Source: an uncultured beta proteobacterium (GTDB lineage Bacteria > Pseudomonadota > Gammaproteobacteria > Burkholderiales > SG8-41). From it: a stretch of 33,887 nucleotides of DNA. Shown here piece after piece: positions 6,741 through 15,618 of this stretch; the stretch's first letter is position 1, and each line of letters starts with the position of its first letter. Under the pieces are notes generated by a model. It was given only the letters and a program-made list of their open reading frames with translations, had not been told where the DNA came from and ran no database searches. The stretch covers positions 1 through 33,887 of the forward strand of contig CAISJL010000050.1 in assembly GCA_903885665.1 (NCBI GenBank). Reading direction: 5' to 3'. The position numbers and the translations under genes were made by a program.

Positions 6741-8390
6741 ATGGCAATGATAACTGGCAATGAACTAGTCGCTGAATCTTTAAAACGTATCGGTATTAAA
6801 GATTTCTTTTTTATTATGGGTGGGCCTATTAATGACACCCTCACAAATACTATGGCTAAAGGTATCCGTGGTATTGATGTCCGTCATGAACAAGCTGCTG
6901 CGATGAGTGCGCACGCCTATGCAAGGGTTACGAATATCCCAGGACTATGCATGGCAGCATCAGGGCCAGGAACTGTAAATCTGACCACGGGTCTTGCTAA
7001 CGCTCTCATCGACTGCAGTCCGATCGTCGCCTTTGGTGGCTCAAGCCCTATCAATGAATATCTCACTGGGGCGTTTCAAGAAATCGATCAAGTAGCGTTA
7101 ATGAAGCCTGTCACCAAATGGGCTAATCGGATTTACGACACGCACCGTATTCCTGAAATGATTGATCTCGCTTTCCGCCAAGCAATCTCCGGCAAGCCTG
7201 GTCCTGTATATTTAGACTTACCCTCCGATGTCATCAATAATAAAATTGAAGAGGATCTCGTCCGGTGGCCCGACCTCTCTAAAACTCTGATTAAACATCG
7301 GCCACAAGCCGATCCTAGGCTCATTGAGGAAGCCATTCAGTTACTAGCCGTCGCAAAAAAACCTGTTGTTCTTTCTGGTAGCGGTGTGTTGTGGTCAGAT
7401 GCTGCACCAGAGCTGCATCAATGGGTAACTACCATGGGCATGCCCATTTACACCACACCCCAAGGACGAGGTGTATTACCAGAAGATCACCCCCATGCCT
7501 TTTTAAACGCTAGATCTACAGCACTAAAAGAAGCAGACCTGTTGATTATTGTTGGTACCCGACTCAATTATGTCTTCGGTCAAATCTCTCCACCACGCGT
7601 TTCTAACACCGCAAAGGTTATTCGAATAGATATTGATCCTGCCGAAATCAGTTCAAATACCCGCGTAAATTTAGGAATAGTTGGTGATGCAAAATTAGTA
7701 TTGCAACAACTGCTAGCCGCAGCGAAAACGCGTATTCAATCGAATCAATTTATAGAATGGCGCGATCGCCTGAGTACAATTGATCAGTCTAAAAAAGCTG
7801 AATCAGAACAGGCATTATCCAATCAGCAAATACCTGTTCACCCTCTGCGTTTGTGCAAAGAGATTCGCGACTTTCTTGATCGCGATGCAATTCTCGTCGT
7901 TGATGGTCAAGAAATCCTAAACTATGGCCGACAATCGATACCTTCATTTAATCCACGCCATCGGCTCAATTCTGGAACATTTGGAATTATGGGTGTTGGA
8001 ATGCCATTTGGAGTAGGTGCAAAGGCTGCAAGACCCGATCAACAAGTACTAGTACTACATGGCGATGGTTCATTTGGTTTAAATGCTATGGAATTGGATA
8101 CTGCTGCTCGCCATAATCTACCGATTATTGTAGTGATTAGCTTAAATGGTGGCTGGACAGCCGATCCATTACGCGAGAAACCCGGTCGCGATCTCGGCTA
8201 TACCCGCTTTGATTTATTTGCTGAATCTCTGGGTTGCCATGGTGAACTAGTTGAAAAACCTGAAGATATCCGTCCAGCTTTAGAGCGAGCCAAAATTGCC
8301 ATCAAAAATGGTAAACCTGCACTAGTTAATGTTGTCACAGATTTTGCAGCGCGCGCAGTCACTGTACGATTCACCAAAACAGTGACTTAA
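6741..8390 (+). CDS. thiamine-diphosphate-dependent enzyme, 2-hydroxyacyl-CoA lyase / acetolactate synthase-like
   Basis: A 549-residue cytoplasmic TPP enzyme with Pyr, central and PP domains in order. The catalytic Glu50 is in VRHEQAAAMSAHAYAR. The TPP/Mg motif is Gly441-Asp442-Gly443, 25 residues, then Asn469-Gly-Gly. The segment TGAFQEIDQV matches the GAFQE of 2-hydroxyacyl-CoA lyases, where oxalyl-CoA decarboxylase has YEE; the LNSGTFGIMGVGMPFGVGAKAA stretch is also like that group. Lyases of this type split 2-hydroxyacyl-CoA into formyl-CoA and an aldehyde. Acetolactate synthase or another decarboxylase remains possible, and a CoA-binding site cannot be proved. A class III CoA-transferase gene lies 2 kb away, consistent with a CoA-ester substrate. 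No good ribosome site precedes ATG 6741; ATG 6747 is an alternative. The Bug gene downstream is probably co-transcribed. Confidence 0.88.
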   Translation: MAMITGNELVAESLKRIGIKDFFFIMGGPINDTLTNTMAKGIRGIDVRHEQAAAMSAHAYARVTNIPGLCMAASGPGTVNLTTGLANALIDCSPIVAFGGSSPINEYLTGAFQEIDQVALMKPVTKWANRIYDTHRIPEMIDLAFRQAISGKPGPVYLDLPSDVINNKIEEDLVRWPDLSKTLIKHRPQADPRLIEEAIQLLAVAKKPVVLSGSGVLWSDAAPELHQWVTTMGMPIYTTPQGRGVLPEDHPHAFLNARSTALKEADLLIIVGTRLNYVFGQISPPRVSNTAKVIRIDIDPAEISSNTRVNLGIVGDAKLVLQQLLAAAKTRIQSNQFIEWRDRLSTIDQSKKAESEQALSNQQIPVHPLRLCKEIRDFLDRDAILVVDGQEILNYGRQSIPSFNPRHRLNSGTFGIMGVGMPFGVGAKAARPDQQVLVLHGDGSFGLNAMELDTAARHNLPIIVVISLNGGWTADPLREKPGRDLGYTRFDLFAESLGCHGELVEKPEDIRPALERAKIAIKNGKPALVNVVTDFAARAVTVRFTKTVT

Positions 8391-8460
8391 GATCATACAT
8401 TAGTAATGTTATTTTTAATGGTGTTATCAAAATGACAACTGTTATTTGGTCTGCTCTGTT

Positions 8461-9444
8461 TTGAGCGATTATAAAAAATTATTTATCCTCGTATGGAGCG
8501 CTTGTTGTTGCCCATTCAATTTTTCATGGGCACAACAAACTCCCAAAGAATACCCATCAAAAACAGTCAGAATAATCATTCCAAGCGCACCCAGTGGAGG
8601 CACTGATTTAATCGCGCGATTAAGCGCACAAAAAGTGGGTGAAATTTGGCATCAGCCAGTGATCATTGAAAACGTTAGTGGTGGCGCTACTAGAACAGGG
8701 ATCAATGCCGTCGCGAAATCTAATCCAGATGGGTATACGCTATTATTAACAACGGTAAATTTCGCATTTATCCCTGCCATTTATTCAAAATTAAATTATG
8801 ACCCTGTAATAGATTTTTCACCAATACTAATGCTTGCCAGTACCAACAGCTTGCTGGCTGTACACCCATCACTACCAGTTAGATCAGTTACGCAATTAAT
8901 TGCACTTGCAAAATCAAAACCTAATAGCCTTCACATTGGTTCTGGCGGCAATGGAACAGTGGGCCACCTGGTGAGCGAAATGTTTCAGTCACAAGCTAAA
9001 ATTAAATTAATGCATATCCCTTATAAGGGAACAGGACAGAATACAGTTGCTCTAATTAGCGGTGAGTTGCAAACATTGATTGCAAATCTTCCAGCTCTGC
9101 TCCCCTACGTGCGTAGCAATCGAGTTAGGGCCTTAGCGGTTACAAGTATGACTCGCGCTAGAGCTCTACCTAAATTGCCAACCATGGCAGAGTCCGGATT
9201 GCCAGACTATGAATATAATGGCTGGTATGGCTTATGGGCACCGAGTAAAACAGCATCGTCAATCACCCAAAAAATAAACGAGGACTTTAATAAAGCATTA
9301 ATGGATCAAAGCATACATGAAAAATTTTTAGCATTGGATATTGATGTTACAGGCGGCACCTCAGATTTTTTTGCGCAGCATATTACAAAAGAACTAAAAA
9401 AATGGAATATTGTTGCAAAACAAGCGCAGATTAAAATTGAGTAA
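8461..9444 (+). CDS. Bug-family periplasmic solute-binding protein (TTG start)
   Basis: A TctC-like receptor of about 327 residues. After an N-terminal signal peptide (SDYKKLFILVWSACCCPFNFSWAQ) the mature chain shows EYPSKTVRIIIPSAPSGGTDLIARL, PDGYTLLL, NYDPVIDFSPI, HIGSGGNGTVGHLVSEMF and HIPYKGTG, all standard. There is no in-frame ATG: the frame is closed by TAA at 8416 and the only candidates are TTG 8446 and TTG 8461. I prefer 8461 because it gives a compact signal peptide with early lysines; neither has a clear ribosome site, so translation may depend on coupling or be weak. It lies 70 bases after the TPP enzyme gene in the same direction and probably shares its transcript. It meets a convergent Bug gene at 9479. 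Confidence 0.9.
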   Translation: MSDYKKLFILVWSACCCPFNFSWAQQTPKEYPSKTVRIIIPSAPSGGTDLIARLSAQKVGEIWHQPVIIENVSGGATRTGINAVAKSNPDGYTLLLTTVNFAFIPAIYSKLNYDPVIDFSPILMLASTNSLLAVHPSLPVRSVTQLIALAKSKPNSLHIGSGGNGTVGHLVSEMFQSQAKIKLMHIPYKGTGQNTVALISGELQTLIANLPALLPYVRSNRVRALAVTSMTRARALPKLPTMAESGLPDYEYNGWYGLWAPSKTASSITQKINEDFNKALMDQSIHEKFLALDIDVTGGTSDFFAQHITKELKKWNIVAKQAQIKIE

Positions 9445-9478
9445 CCATTCAAGGATTGGTGCAAAAATTCCTAATGCT

Positions 9479-10438
9479 CTAGTCAGCTTTTATACCATTC
9501 TCTTTTATCAGTTTTGCTAGCTTTGCAATATCTGTTCTGACCGTTACCGCTAAATCTTCGGGTGTACTCGCTACCACTTCGCTGCCTGCATTAAAAAACT
9601 TCTGCTTAATCTCTGCTTTATTAATAAATCGGGATATTTCGGAATGAATTTGCTGAATCAAATTAGACGGCAATTTAGCAGGTCCAAAGACTCCAAATGT
9701 AGCAACTGACTCATAACCAGGTAGCCCAGCTGCTGCGATTGTGGGTAACTGGGGTGCTAATGCTGAAGGCTGCGCACTAGTGACCGCTAAACCGCGTAGC
9801 TTTCCGGATTGTACAAATGGCGCAACAGTTGCAGCGTTATAAAACATAACATGCACTCGACCAGAAATTAAATCAGTAACCGCTTGCGATGGGTTTTTAT
9901 AATTAACTCTGACAATATTTACACCTGCCATCGATTTAAATAACTCACCAGAGAGATGATTTGAAGAGCCGGCAGCACCTGAACCATAATTCAAAGCGCC
10001 TGGCTTTGTACGCGCTAATACAATTAACTCTTTAACAGTCTTTACCGGCAATGACGGATGAACTGCTAACAAGTTGGGGGACATCACGGCCAATGTGATG
10101 GGTGAAAAGTCTCGTTGTGGATCATAGGGAACGCCTGGTTGTAACTGCGGAGATAGCCACATTGTTGACGCTGAAAGTAGCCATGTGTAACCGTCTGGCA
10201 GTGATTTAGCCACAATATCCGCAGGAATTACACCTACCGGTCGATTATCAACAACCAGCTGTTGGCCAAAAGTTGCAGCTAACCCCTGGGCAATTAATCG
10301 TGCAGCAAAATCACCTCCACCACCAGAGCCGGGCACTAATATTCGTATTGTCCTACTAGGAAACGCATCAGCACTAAAAGCATCTACGTGAAAAATTAAG
10401 AACAATATCAAGAAAAAAGTTCGCGCAAAATGATTCAA
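9479..10438 (-). CDS. Bug-family periplasmic solute-binding protein
   Basis: A 319-residue receptor with signal peptide (MNHFARTFFLILFLIFHVDAFSA) and Bug landmarks: FPSRTIRILVPGSGGGGDFAARLIAQ, PDGYTWLL, PYDPQRDFSPI, NYGSGAAGSSNHLSGELF and VNYKNPSQA. The usual HVPYKG motif is altered to RVNYKNP, and the ligand loop is unusually Gly-rich (GSGGGGD), so the ligand may differ from that of its four relatives here. The start is TTG 10438, supported by AAAGGA eight bases upstream. It follows the CoA-transferase gene by 63 bases on the same strand, suggesting that the receptor supplies the acid that is then activated to a CoA ester. Confidence 0.92.
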   Translation of the reverse strand: MNHFARTFFLILFLIFHVDAFSADAFPSRTIRILVPGSGGGGDFAARLIAQGLAATFGQQLVVDNRPVGVIPADIVAKSLPDGYTWLLSASTMWLSPQLQPGVPYDPQRDFSPITLAVMSPNLLAVHPSLPVKTVKELIVLARTKPGALNYGSGAAGSSNHLSGELFKSMAGVNIVRVNYKNPSQAVTDLISGRVHVMFYNAATVAPFVQSGKLRGLAVTSAQPSALAPQLPTIAAAGLPGYESVATFGVFGPAKLPSNLIQQIHSEISRFINKAEIKQKFFNAGSEVVASTPEDLAVTVRTDIAKLAKLIKENGIKAD

Positions 10439-10501
10439 GCTACAGTTCCTTTAATAAGTATATAAGATATAAGTTACGGCACTAGTGTTCTACAGAACCG
10501 T

Positions 10502-11737
10502 CTATGCCTTGATAGGGTTTTTAGATTGATATGCGGCAACATCAGCATCACTCATCTGCAACCACTCCTTGAGCACTTGCTCGGTATGTTCGCCTAAAAT
10601 GGGTGCTGCAGTAATTTTCACATTTGAGGCAGACATTTTTACAGGCCAACCCGGCATAACCATATCACCGCGTGTTTTATGTGAGATTGGGGCAAACATT
10701 CCGCGTTTACGCAAATTGGGGTCCTCACTTAACTCTTGGGTATCTAATACTGCACCAGCTGGAACCCCTGCTTTTTGCAATGTCTCCATTGCTTCAATTT
10801 TAGTCCGCTGACTACACCAAGCACCCACTAATGCATCCACTTCTGGCGCATTCTTAGCTCGCGCCTGAGGGGTCGAGAAACGTGGGTCGTCGATTAAGTC
10901 TTCACGATCCATCACTTTTAATAATCGTTGCCAATGCCAATTGCCTGCACGCGTGGTGTACACCATGACGTAATCGTTCACACCGCCAGGCTGACATAAA
11001 TATAATTCACTGGGTGCTGCTGCACCAAGAGAACTTTGATTACCAGAGCGCTCAACAGGCTTACCTTGCATTAATTGTCCAGCAAAAACGATTCGATTAA
11101 AGTTAATGACAGCATCTTGCATAGAGACCTCAATGCGCTGACCCAGCCCAGTGGTGTGTCGCTGTTGCAATGCGGCGAGGATCCCGATCAAACAATGTAA
11201 CCCAGCACCCGTGTCACCAATATGGGGCCCAGGTCGTAATGGTGGACCACCTGCCTCACCAGTAATTGCAAATGCACCTCCTACAGCCTGGGCAATCATG
11301 TCAAAACTCAAAAAGTTTGCATAAGGACCATCTGGCGCAAAACCCTTTATTTGCGCATAAATTAATCGTGGATTTAATTCTTTAACAACATCATATCCGA
11401 AGCCCAAACGTTCAATTCCACCAGGCGACATATTTTCAATCAGGATATCTGCTTGCTCAATCATTTTTTTCAGCATCGCTTTACCACTATCTGATTTCAT
11501 ATCACAGACCATGCTACGCTTATTAGCATTCATAATAATAAAATAATATGAATCTAATTTTTTATTCTCAGTCGATGCGAAACGACCACTCTCCCCCATT
11601 GGAGGTTCAATTTTAACAACGTCGGCACCTAGCCAAGCTAAGGCCTGCGTGCAAGAAGTACCAGCTTCATATTGTGTTAAATCAACAACTTTAAGACCGG
11701 CAAGTGCAGTGAGTTGAGTGGGGGGTGAATTGGACAT
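10502..11737 (-). CDS. CaiB/BaiF-type (class III) CoA-transferase
   Basis: A 411-residue class III CoA-transferase, which moves CoA between carboxylic acids through an aspartyl-CoA anhydride. The catalytic Asp is Asp175 in PHIGDTGAGLHCLIGILAAL, aligning with Asp169 of Oxalobacter formyl-CoA:oxalate CoA-transferase. Other family blocks are LAGLKVVDLTQYEAGTSCTQALAWLGADVVKIEPP, NANKRSMVCDMKS, NPRLIYAQIKGF and a C-terminal ILGEHTEQVLKEWL. Two differences from formyl-CoA transferase: the Gln17 position is Glu24 here, and the GGGGQ loop is missing, so I do not call it frc. AAAGGAGC lies upstream of the ATG at slightly long spacing. It heads a two-gene unit with a Bug receptor. Substrate unknown; a 2-hydroxy acid feeding the nearby lyase is an inference. 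Confidence 0.92.
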   Translation of the reverse strand: MSNSPPTQLTALAGLKVVDLTQYEAGTSCTQALAWLGADVVKIEPPMGESGRFASTENKKLDSYYFIIMNANKRSMVCDMKSDSGKAMLKKMIEQADILIENMSPGGIERLGFGYDVVKELNPRLIYAQIKGFAPDGPYANFLSFDMIAQAVGGAFAITGEAGGPPLRPGPHIGDTGAGLHCLIGILAALQQRHTTGLGQRIEVSMQDAVINFNRIVFAGQLMQGKPVERSGNQSSLGAAAPSELYLCQPGGVNDYVMVYTTRAGNWHWQRLLKVMDREDLIDDPRFSTPQARAKNAPEVDALVGAWCSQRTKIEAMETLQKAGVPAGAVLDTQELSEDPNLRKRGMFAPISHKTRGDMVMPGWPVKMSASNVKITAAPILGEHTEQVLKEWLQMSDADVAAYQSKNPIKA

Positions 11738-12164
11738 CGCAAGCGCTCCTTTAGTATTTGTTTAAAAAACATTAACAACCATAATGACAACTTGTAGCTG
11801 TTTTTTCAACTAGATCAGATATATGCAAATTGATCATAGGGACTGCATACTCTAGATACATTGATTCAGCTAATTTATTTATAATTGATGCTGAATTTTG
11901 CCACAGCTATACAATTTACAGTCTTTTGCTTACACAATCTGGGTTCATAGCCAATTCTTTATCTCTTTATCATATAGCGGACTGCAAAATTCTGCCCGAG
12001 CTATTAATAACTAGACTCAGATCCCACAAAGCGATTAACCTGTGAAAGATTAACCCTTGAAATACGCAATTAATCCGCATTAATCCTAAAAATAATAAGT
12101 GGGATTGCACTTATTAAAAAAGCAATCAAAAAACTATTTGTACAACATGATCCAAGGAGCGGGT
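11738..12164. other. 427-bp AT-rich divergent intergenic region
   Basis: This region separates the CoA-transferase gene (minus) from a Bug gene (plus), so it must hold both promoters. I see no convincing gene. Short direct repeats are present: GATTAACC at 12033-12040 and 12048-12055 (15-bp period) and TTAATCC at 12070-12076 and 12080-12086 (10-bp period). On the minus strand a TTGTCA with a TTTTAA 17 bases on, upstream of 11737, is a weak promoter candidate. Confidence 0.6.
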
Positions 12165-13247
12165 ATGCCATTCACATTTCCACCTTTCACGCAGCATGGA
12201 CCTGGAAAAAAATATTTTTTTGCATTATTCATTGAGCAGCAAACGAGCAGCTATTCTAAACCCCATACCTACTGTTACATTGCAGCCTTAGTATCAATAT
12301 CAGCACTATTGATTGCCAGTTTATTTTCACAATCCAGCATTGCCCAAAATTACCCAATGCGTAACATTACCTTGGTCATACCCTCAGTCGTTGGCGGTCC
12401 AACAGATTTAGTCGGTCGTGCAGTTGCTCAAATGTTGATTGATACCATAGGTAAGAATGTGACCGTTGATAACCGCGCAGGTGCTGGAAATACTCTAGGC
12501 ACTGAATATACTGCGCGCGCCAAACCCGATGGCTATACATTGATGATTGGCAGTCCCAGCTCTCACTCCATAGCCCCCGCAATAAATCCAAAGCTCTCTT
12601 ATGATCCTCTGAAAGATTTCACACCGATCACGCTATTAGCCACCGCCCCGTTATTATTGGTTGCACATCCAACACTACCCATTCGAAATGTTAAAGAACT
12701 AATTGCGCTTGCCAAGTCAAAACCTAATCAATTAAATTTCGGAACTGGTGGCAGTGGCACTACTGGCCACTTGACTGCTGAATATTTCAAATTAGCCACT
12801 GGCATTAAAGCAGTCCATATTCCTTATCGTGGCGTAGCACCTGCAACAGTTGATCTACTATCCGGTCAACTTCAATACATGTTCCACATTTTAAATTTAG
12901 GTGCAGTTCATGTGAATGCAAAGCAATTACGAGGGCTTGCCATTACTGGACGTAATCGCTCAAAATTAGTCCCCGAAGTGCCTACCATGGTTGAAGCTGG
13001 AGTCGCTAATTTTGAGGTATACACTTGGTATGGCGTGCTCGGTCCACAAGGTATTAGCAAAGAGATCACCGAAAAACTGCATACCGCAATATCTTCTGCA
13101 CTGCTGTTACCAGAGCATCAAAAACGTTTTGAGCAACAAGGATTAGATGTTGCATCTGCAAAAACTGATGAGTTTGCTGTATTAATGCGGGATGAAACCA
13201 TCCGCTGGGCCAAAGTAGTTAAAGCATCTGGTGCAAAAATTGACTAA
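12165..13247 (+). CDS. Bug-family periplasmic solute-binding protein
   Basis: A TctC-like receptor of 360 residues. The start is decided by AAGGAG at 12154-12159, five bases before ATG 12165; a GTG at 12099 is in frame but has no ribosome site. The N-terminus is unusually long: about 35 mostly hydrophilic residues precede the hydrophobic core YIAALVSISALLIASLF, with likely cleavage at SSIAQ/NYP. The mature part shows NYPMRNITLVIPSVVGGPTDLVGRA, PDGYTLMI, SYDPLKDFTPI, NFGTGGSGTTGHLTAEYF and HIPYRGVAPA. It precedes the enolase-superfamily gene by 89 bases on the same strand and probably captures that enzyme's substrate or a precursor. Confidence 0.93.
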   Translation: MPFTFPPFTQHGPGKKYFFALFIEQQTSSYSKPHTYCYIAALVSISALLIASLFSQSSIAQNYPMRNITLVIPSVVGGPTDLVGRAVAQMLIDTIGKNVTVDNRAGAGNTLGTEYTARAKPDGYTLMIGSPSSHSIAPAINPKLSYDPLKDFTPITLLATAPLLLVAHPTLPIRNVKELIALAKSKPNQLNFGTGGSGTTGHLTAEYFKLATGIKAVHIPYRGVAPATVDLLSGQLQYMFHILNLGAVHVNAKQLRGLAITGRNRSKLVPEVPTMVEAGVANFEVYTWYGVLGPQGISKEITEKLHTAISSALLLPEHQKRFEQQGLDVASAKTDEFAVLMRDETIRWAKVVKASGAKID

Positions 13248-13336
13248 GTATTTTCTTAACATATCAATTTCTCATGACTGAAAATTTACAATTCGTATAT
13301 TTATATTAACTTCGACCATATCCACACAGGATTTTT

Positions 13337-14470
13337 ATGATTATTACCGAAGTCAAGGCGTTTCCCTTATCAATCAAACTCAACAATGCACCTCGTCGCG
13401 GTGTTGGTCAGCCAGTCAAAAAAGATACCGTTGTTGTACGCATTAAGACTGAGGATGGTATTGTAGGATACGGCGAATCTCACCACGGTTTAGCACCTAC
13501 AGTGATTGCCGACCTAGTGAATTATAATTTAGCACCCATTGTTGTCGGGAAAAGTGCAATGGCTGTTGAGGATATATGGCAGTTAATTTACAGCAAACAA
13601 GGTCAAACGCATGGCCCAGGATGGGCGCTCTACAAAGCAATGAGCGGTGTTGATATAGCGCTCTGGGACGCGCGCAGCAAGGCATTAGGCATGCCTGTAT
13701 ACAGCCTACTCGGCGGCAGTAAAAAACGATTCCGTGCTTATGCGGGTGGGGTATGTTTAGGCTTTCAAGACCCTGCCCAACTATTAGCTGAGGCACAAAG
13801 CTTTGTAGATAAAGGCTATACAGCACTAAAATTACGCCTAGGCGATACTGTTGAGCGCGATGTAGAGCGCGTTCGGTATATTCGCAAACATCTTGGCGAT
13901 AGTATAGATATTATGGTTGATATCAATACTCGCTATCAATATTTGGATCTACAACGCGCCCTCCCTGCACTTGAAGAGTGTCGCATTGGATGGTTAGAGG
14001 AACCATTCTCGCCAGATGCGATTCAAGATTATGCCCATTTCAATCAGCGCTCAATGATTCCTTTTGCAGGCGGTGAAAATCATTTTACGCGCTATCAAGC
14101 ACGTCAACTCTTAGAAACCGGAGCCGTTGATATTATTCAACCGGATCCTTGCAAAGCGGGTGGCATTACTGAATGCAAAAAAATTGCTGATATCGCAGCA
14201 TCCTTTCGCCGCGCTTTTGCCCCTCATACAGGTCATACGGCCATAGACACTGCAGCTTGCGTTCATTTGCTCTGCGCTTCATCAAATGCATACATCTATG
14301 AGAGTGACTGCGCAGCGATTAACCCATTTCGAGATGTATTGTGTGGCGATACTGCACTCAAAGTCATAGACGGTCATATCGAACCCAACGATCAACCTGG
14401 TTTAGGTCTGGTGATTGATGAGTCCTTATTTGCCAAATACCCAGGCATACCTGGTCCATGCTATATCTAG
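13337..14470 (+). CDS. mandelate racemase/muconate lactonizing enzyme-type enolase superfamily protein
   Basis: A 377-residue enolase-superfamily enzyme that would abstract the alpha-proton of a carboxylate, giving racemisation or dehydration. The metal ligands Asp195 (DIN), Glu221 (LEEPF) and Glu247 (GGEN) and a His297/Asp270 dyad (FAPHTGH and QPDPC) fall at the same numbers as in Pseudomonas mandelate racemase. The acid/base motif on the second strand is Lys165-x-Arg167 (ALKLRLGD), not the K-x-K of mandelate racemase, so it is better called MR-like sugar- or hydroxy-acid dehydratase/racemase. The N-terminal capping domain spans about 1-125. AGGA precedes ATG 13337 at good spacing. Pairing with a Bug gene indicates a periplasmically captured acid substrate. 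Substrate not determinable. Confidence 0.92.
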   Translation: MIITEVKAFPLSIKLNNAPRRGVGQPVKKDTVVVRIKTEDGIVGYGESHHGLAPTVIADLVNYNLAPIVVGKSAMAVEDIWQLIYSKQGQTHGPGWALYKAMSGVDIALWDARSKALGMPVYSLLGGSKKRFRAYAGGVCLGFQDPAQLLAEAQSFVDKGYTALKLRLGDTVERDVERVRYIRKHLGDSIDIMVDINTRYQYLDLQRALPALEECRIGWLEEPFSPDAIQDYAHFNQRSMIPFAGGENHFTRYQARQLLETGAVDIIQPDPCKAGGITECKKIADIAASFRRAFAPHTGHTAIDTAACVHLLCASSNAYIYESDCAAINPFRDVLCGDTALKVIDGHIEPNDQPGLGLVIDESLFAKYPGIPGPCYI

Positions 14471-14563
14471 CCTGACTGATGACCAAAATATTCAAATTCG
14501 TGTTGAACACCTTGGAATCTGTCATAATTTTAAGCCACTCATAATAAACTGATAAATTCTCTA

Positions 14564-15592
14564 ATGCCTGAAACACCCACCACTCTACAAACCACGCAAG
14601 ATCGCCTTCAGCGTCCCCTCCGAGACTTACGCGTTTCGGTAACGGATCGCTGTAATTTTCGATGCGTCTATTGTATGCCCAAAGAGAAATTTGGTGCGGA
14701 CCATCAGTTCTTAGAACGTGCAGCGTTGCTAAGTTTTGAAGAAATCACTCGCTTGGCTCGCATTTTCACTGATTTAGGTGTCGAAAAAATTCGACTAACC
14801 GGTGGCGAACCACTTGTCAGGCGCAATATTGAGCAATTAATCTCCACGCTCGCCTTAATACCAAACCTTGATCTTACATTAACCACAAACGGTTCACTGC
14901 TTGCTAAAAAAGCGCAGGCGTTGCGAGATGCCGGCTTAAAACGTTTAACTGTGAGCCTAGACTCACTGGATGATCATACATTTAAAGCAATGAATGACGT
15001 AGACTTTCCAGTATCTAAAGTGATCGAGGGCATAGATATTGCGGCAACAGTTGGATTCAATCCCATTAAAATCAATATGGTCGTGAAACGCGGATTAAAT
15101 GAAACAAGCATTTTGCCAATGGCCAGGTTTTTTAAGCAACGCGGCCATATTTTGCGCTTTATTGAATTTATGGACGTCGGTGTGACCAATGGCTGGCAGA
15201 TGAAGGATGTATTAAGTGCACAAGAGATTGTTCAAATCATCTCGCAGGAAATGCCCCTAGAGCCTGTCTGTGCAAACTATAATGGAGAGGTTGCTAAACG
15301 CTGGAAATATGTCGACGGTCAAGGCGAAATTGGCGTCATTGCCTCTGTGACCCAAGCCTTTTGTAGCACCTGTACTCGGGCTCGCATTTCGACTGAGGGT
15401 AAGCTGTATACTTGCTTATTTGCTAATTCTGGCTTTGACTTATGCGAGTTACTACGTCAGCACCACAGCGATGCTGATATCACTGAGGCTATTAAACAGG
15501 TATGGCAAGTTCGTGCCGATCGTTACTCTGAGATTCGCAGCGAACACACGTCGCCAGTACCTAAAATAGAAATGTCATACATTGGTGGATAA
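14564..15592 (+). CDS. moaA: GTP 3',8-cyclase MoaA
   Basis: A radical-SAM enzyme that, with MoaC, converts GTP into cyclic pyranopterin monophosphate in the first step of molybdenum cofactor synthesis. The N-terminal SAM cluster is Cys30-x3-Cys34-x2-Cys37 ([14 protein letters not shown]) and the C-terminal substrate cluster is Cys267-x2-Cys270-x13-Cys284 ([19 protein letters not shown]). [11 protein letters not shown] is the SAM-binding GGE motif. The protein ends in the essential Gly-Gly (MSYIGG). Length 342 is normal. mobA follows after 26 bases and the two are likely co-transcribed; moaC, moeA and other cofactor genes are not in the window. No strong ribosome site is visible before the ATG. 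Confidence 0.97.
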   Translation: MPETPTTLQTTQDRLQRPLRDLRVSVTDRCNFRCVYCMPKEKFGADHQFLERAALLSFEEITRLARIFTDLGVEKIRLTGGEPLVRRNIEQLISTLALIPNLDLTLTTNGSLLAKKAQALRDAGLKRLTVSLDSLDDHTFKAMNDVDFPVSKVIEGIDIAATVGFNPIKINMVVKRGLNETSILPMARFFKQRGHILRFIEFMDVGVTNGWQMKDVLSAQEIVQIISQEMPLEPVCANYNGEVAKRWKYVDGQGEIGVIASVTQAFCSTCTRARISTEGKLYTCLFANSGFDLCELLRQHHSDADITEAIKQVWQVRADRYSEIRSEHTSPVPKIEMSYIGG

Positions 15593-15618
15593 GCATTATC
15601 ACAACCCTCTGACCTGTG

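Noticed and set aside
6587-6844. 85-codon minus-strand frame overlapping the TPP enzyme start
   Set aside because: Overlaps the well-supported TPP gene and encodes the 21-bp repeat as a chance duplication; no motif.
10502-11737. Calling the CoA-transferase frc and the TPP enzyme oxc (oxalate degradation)
   Set aside because: Frc Gln17 and Gly loop are absent and the OXC YEE motif is FQE; the pair fits a different acid.
11830-12045. 71-codon open frame in the divergent junction (TTG start)
   Set aside because: No ribosome site, no recognisable motif, AT-rich composition; treated as chance.
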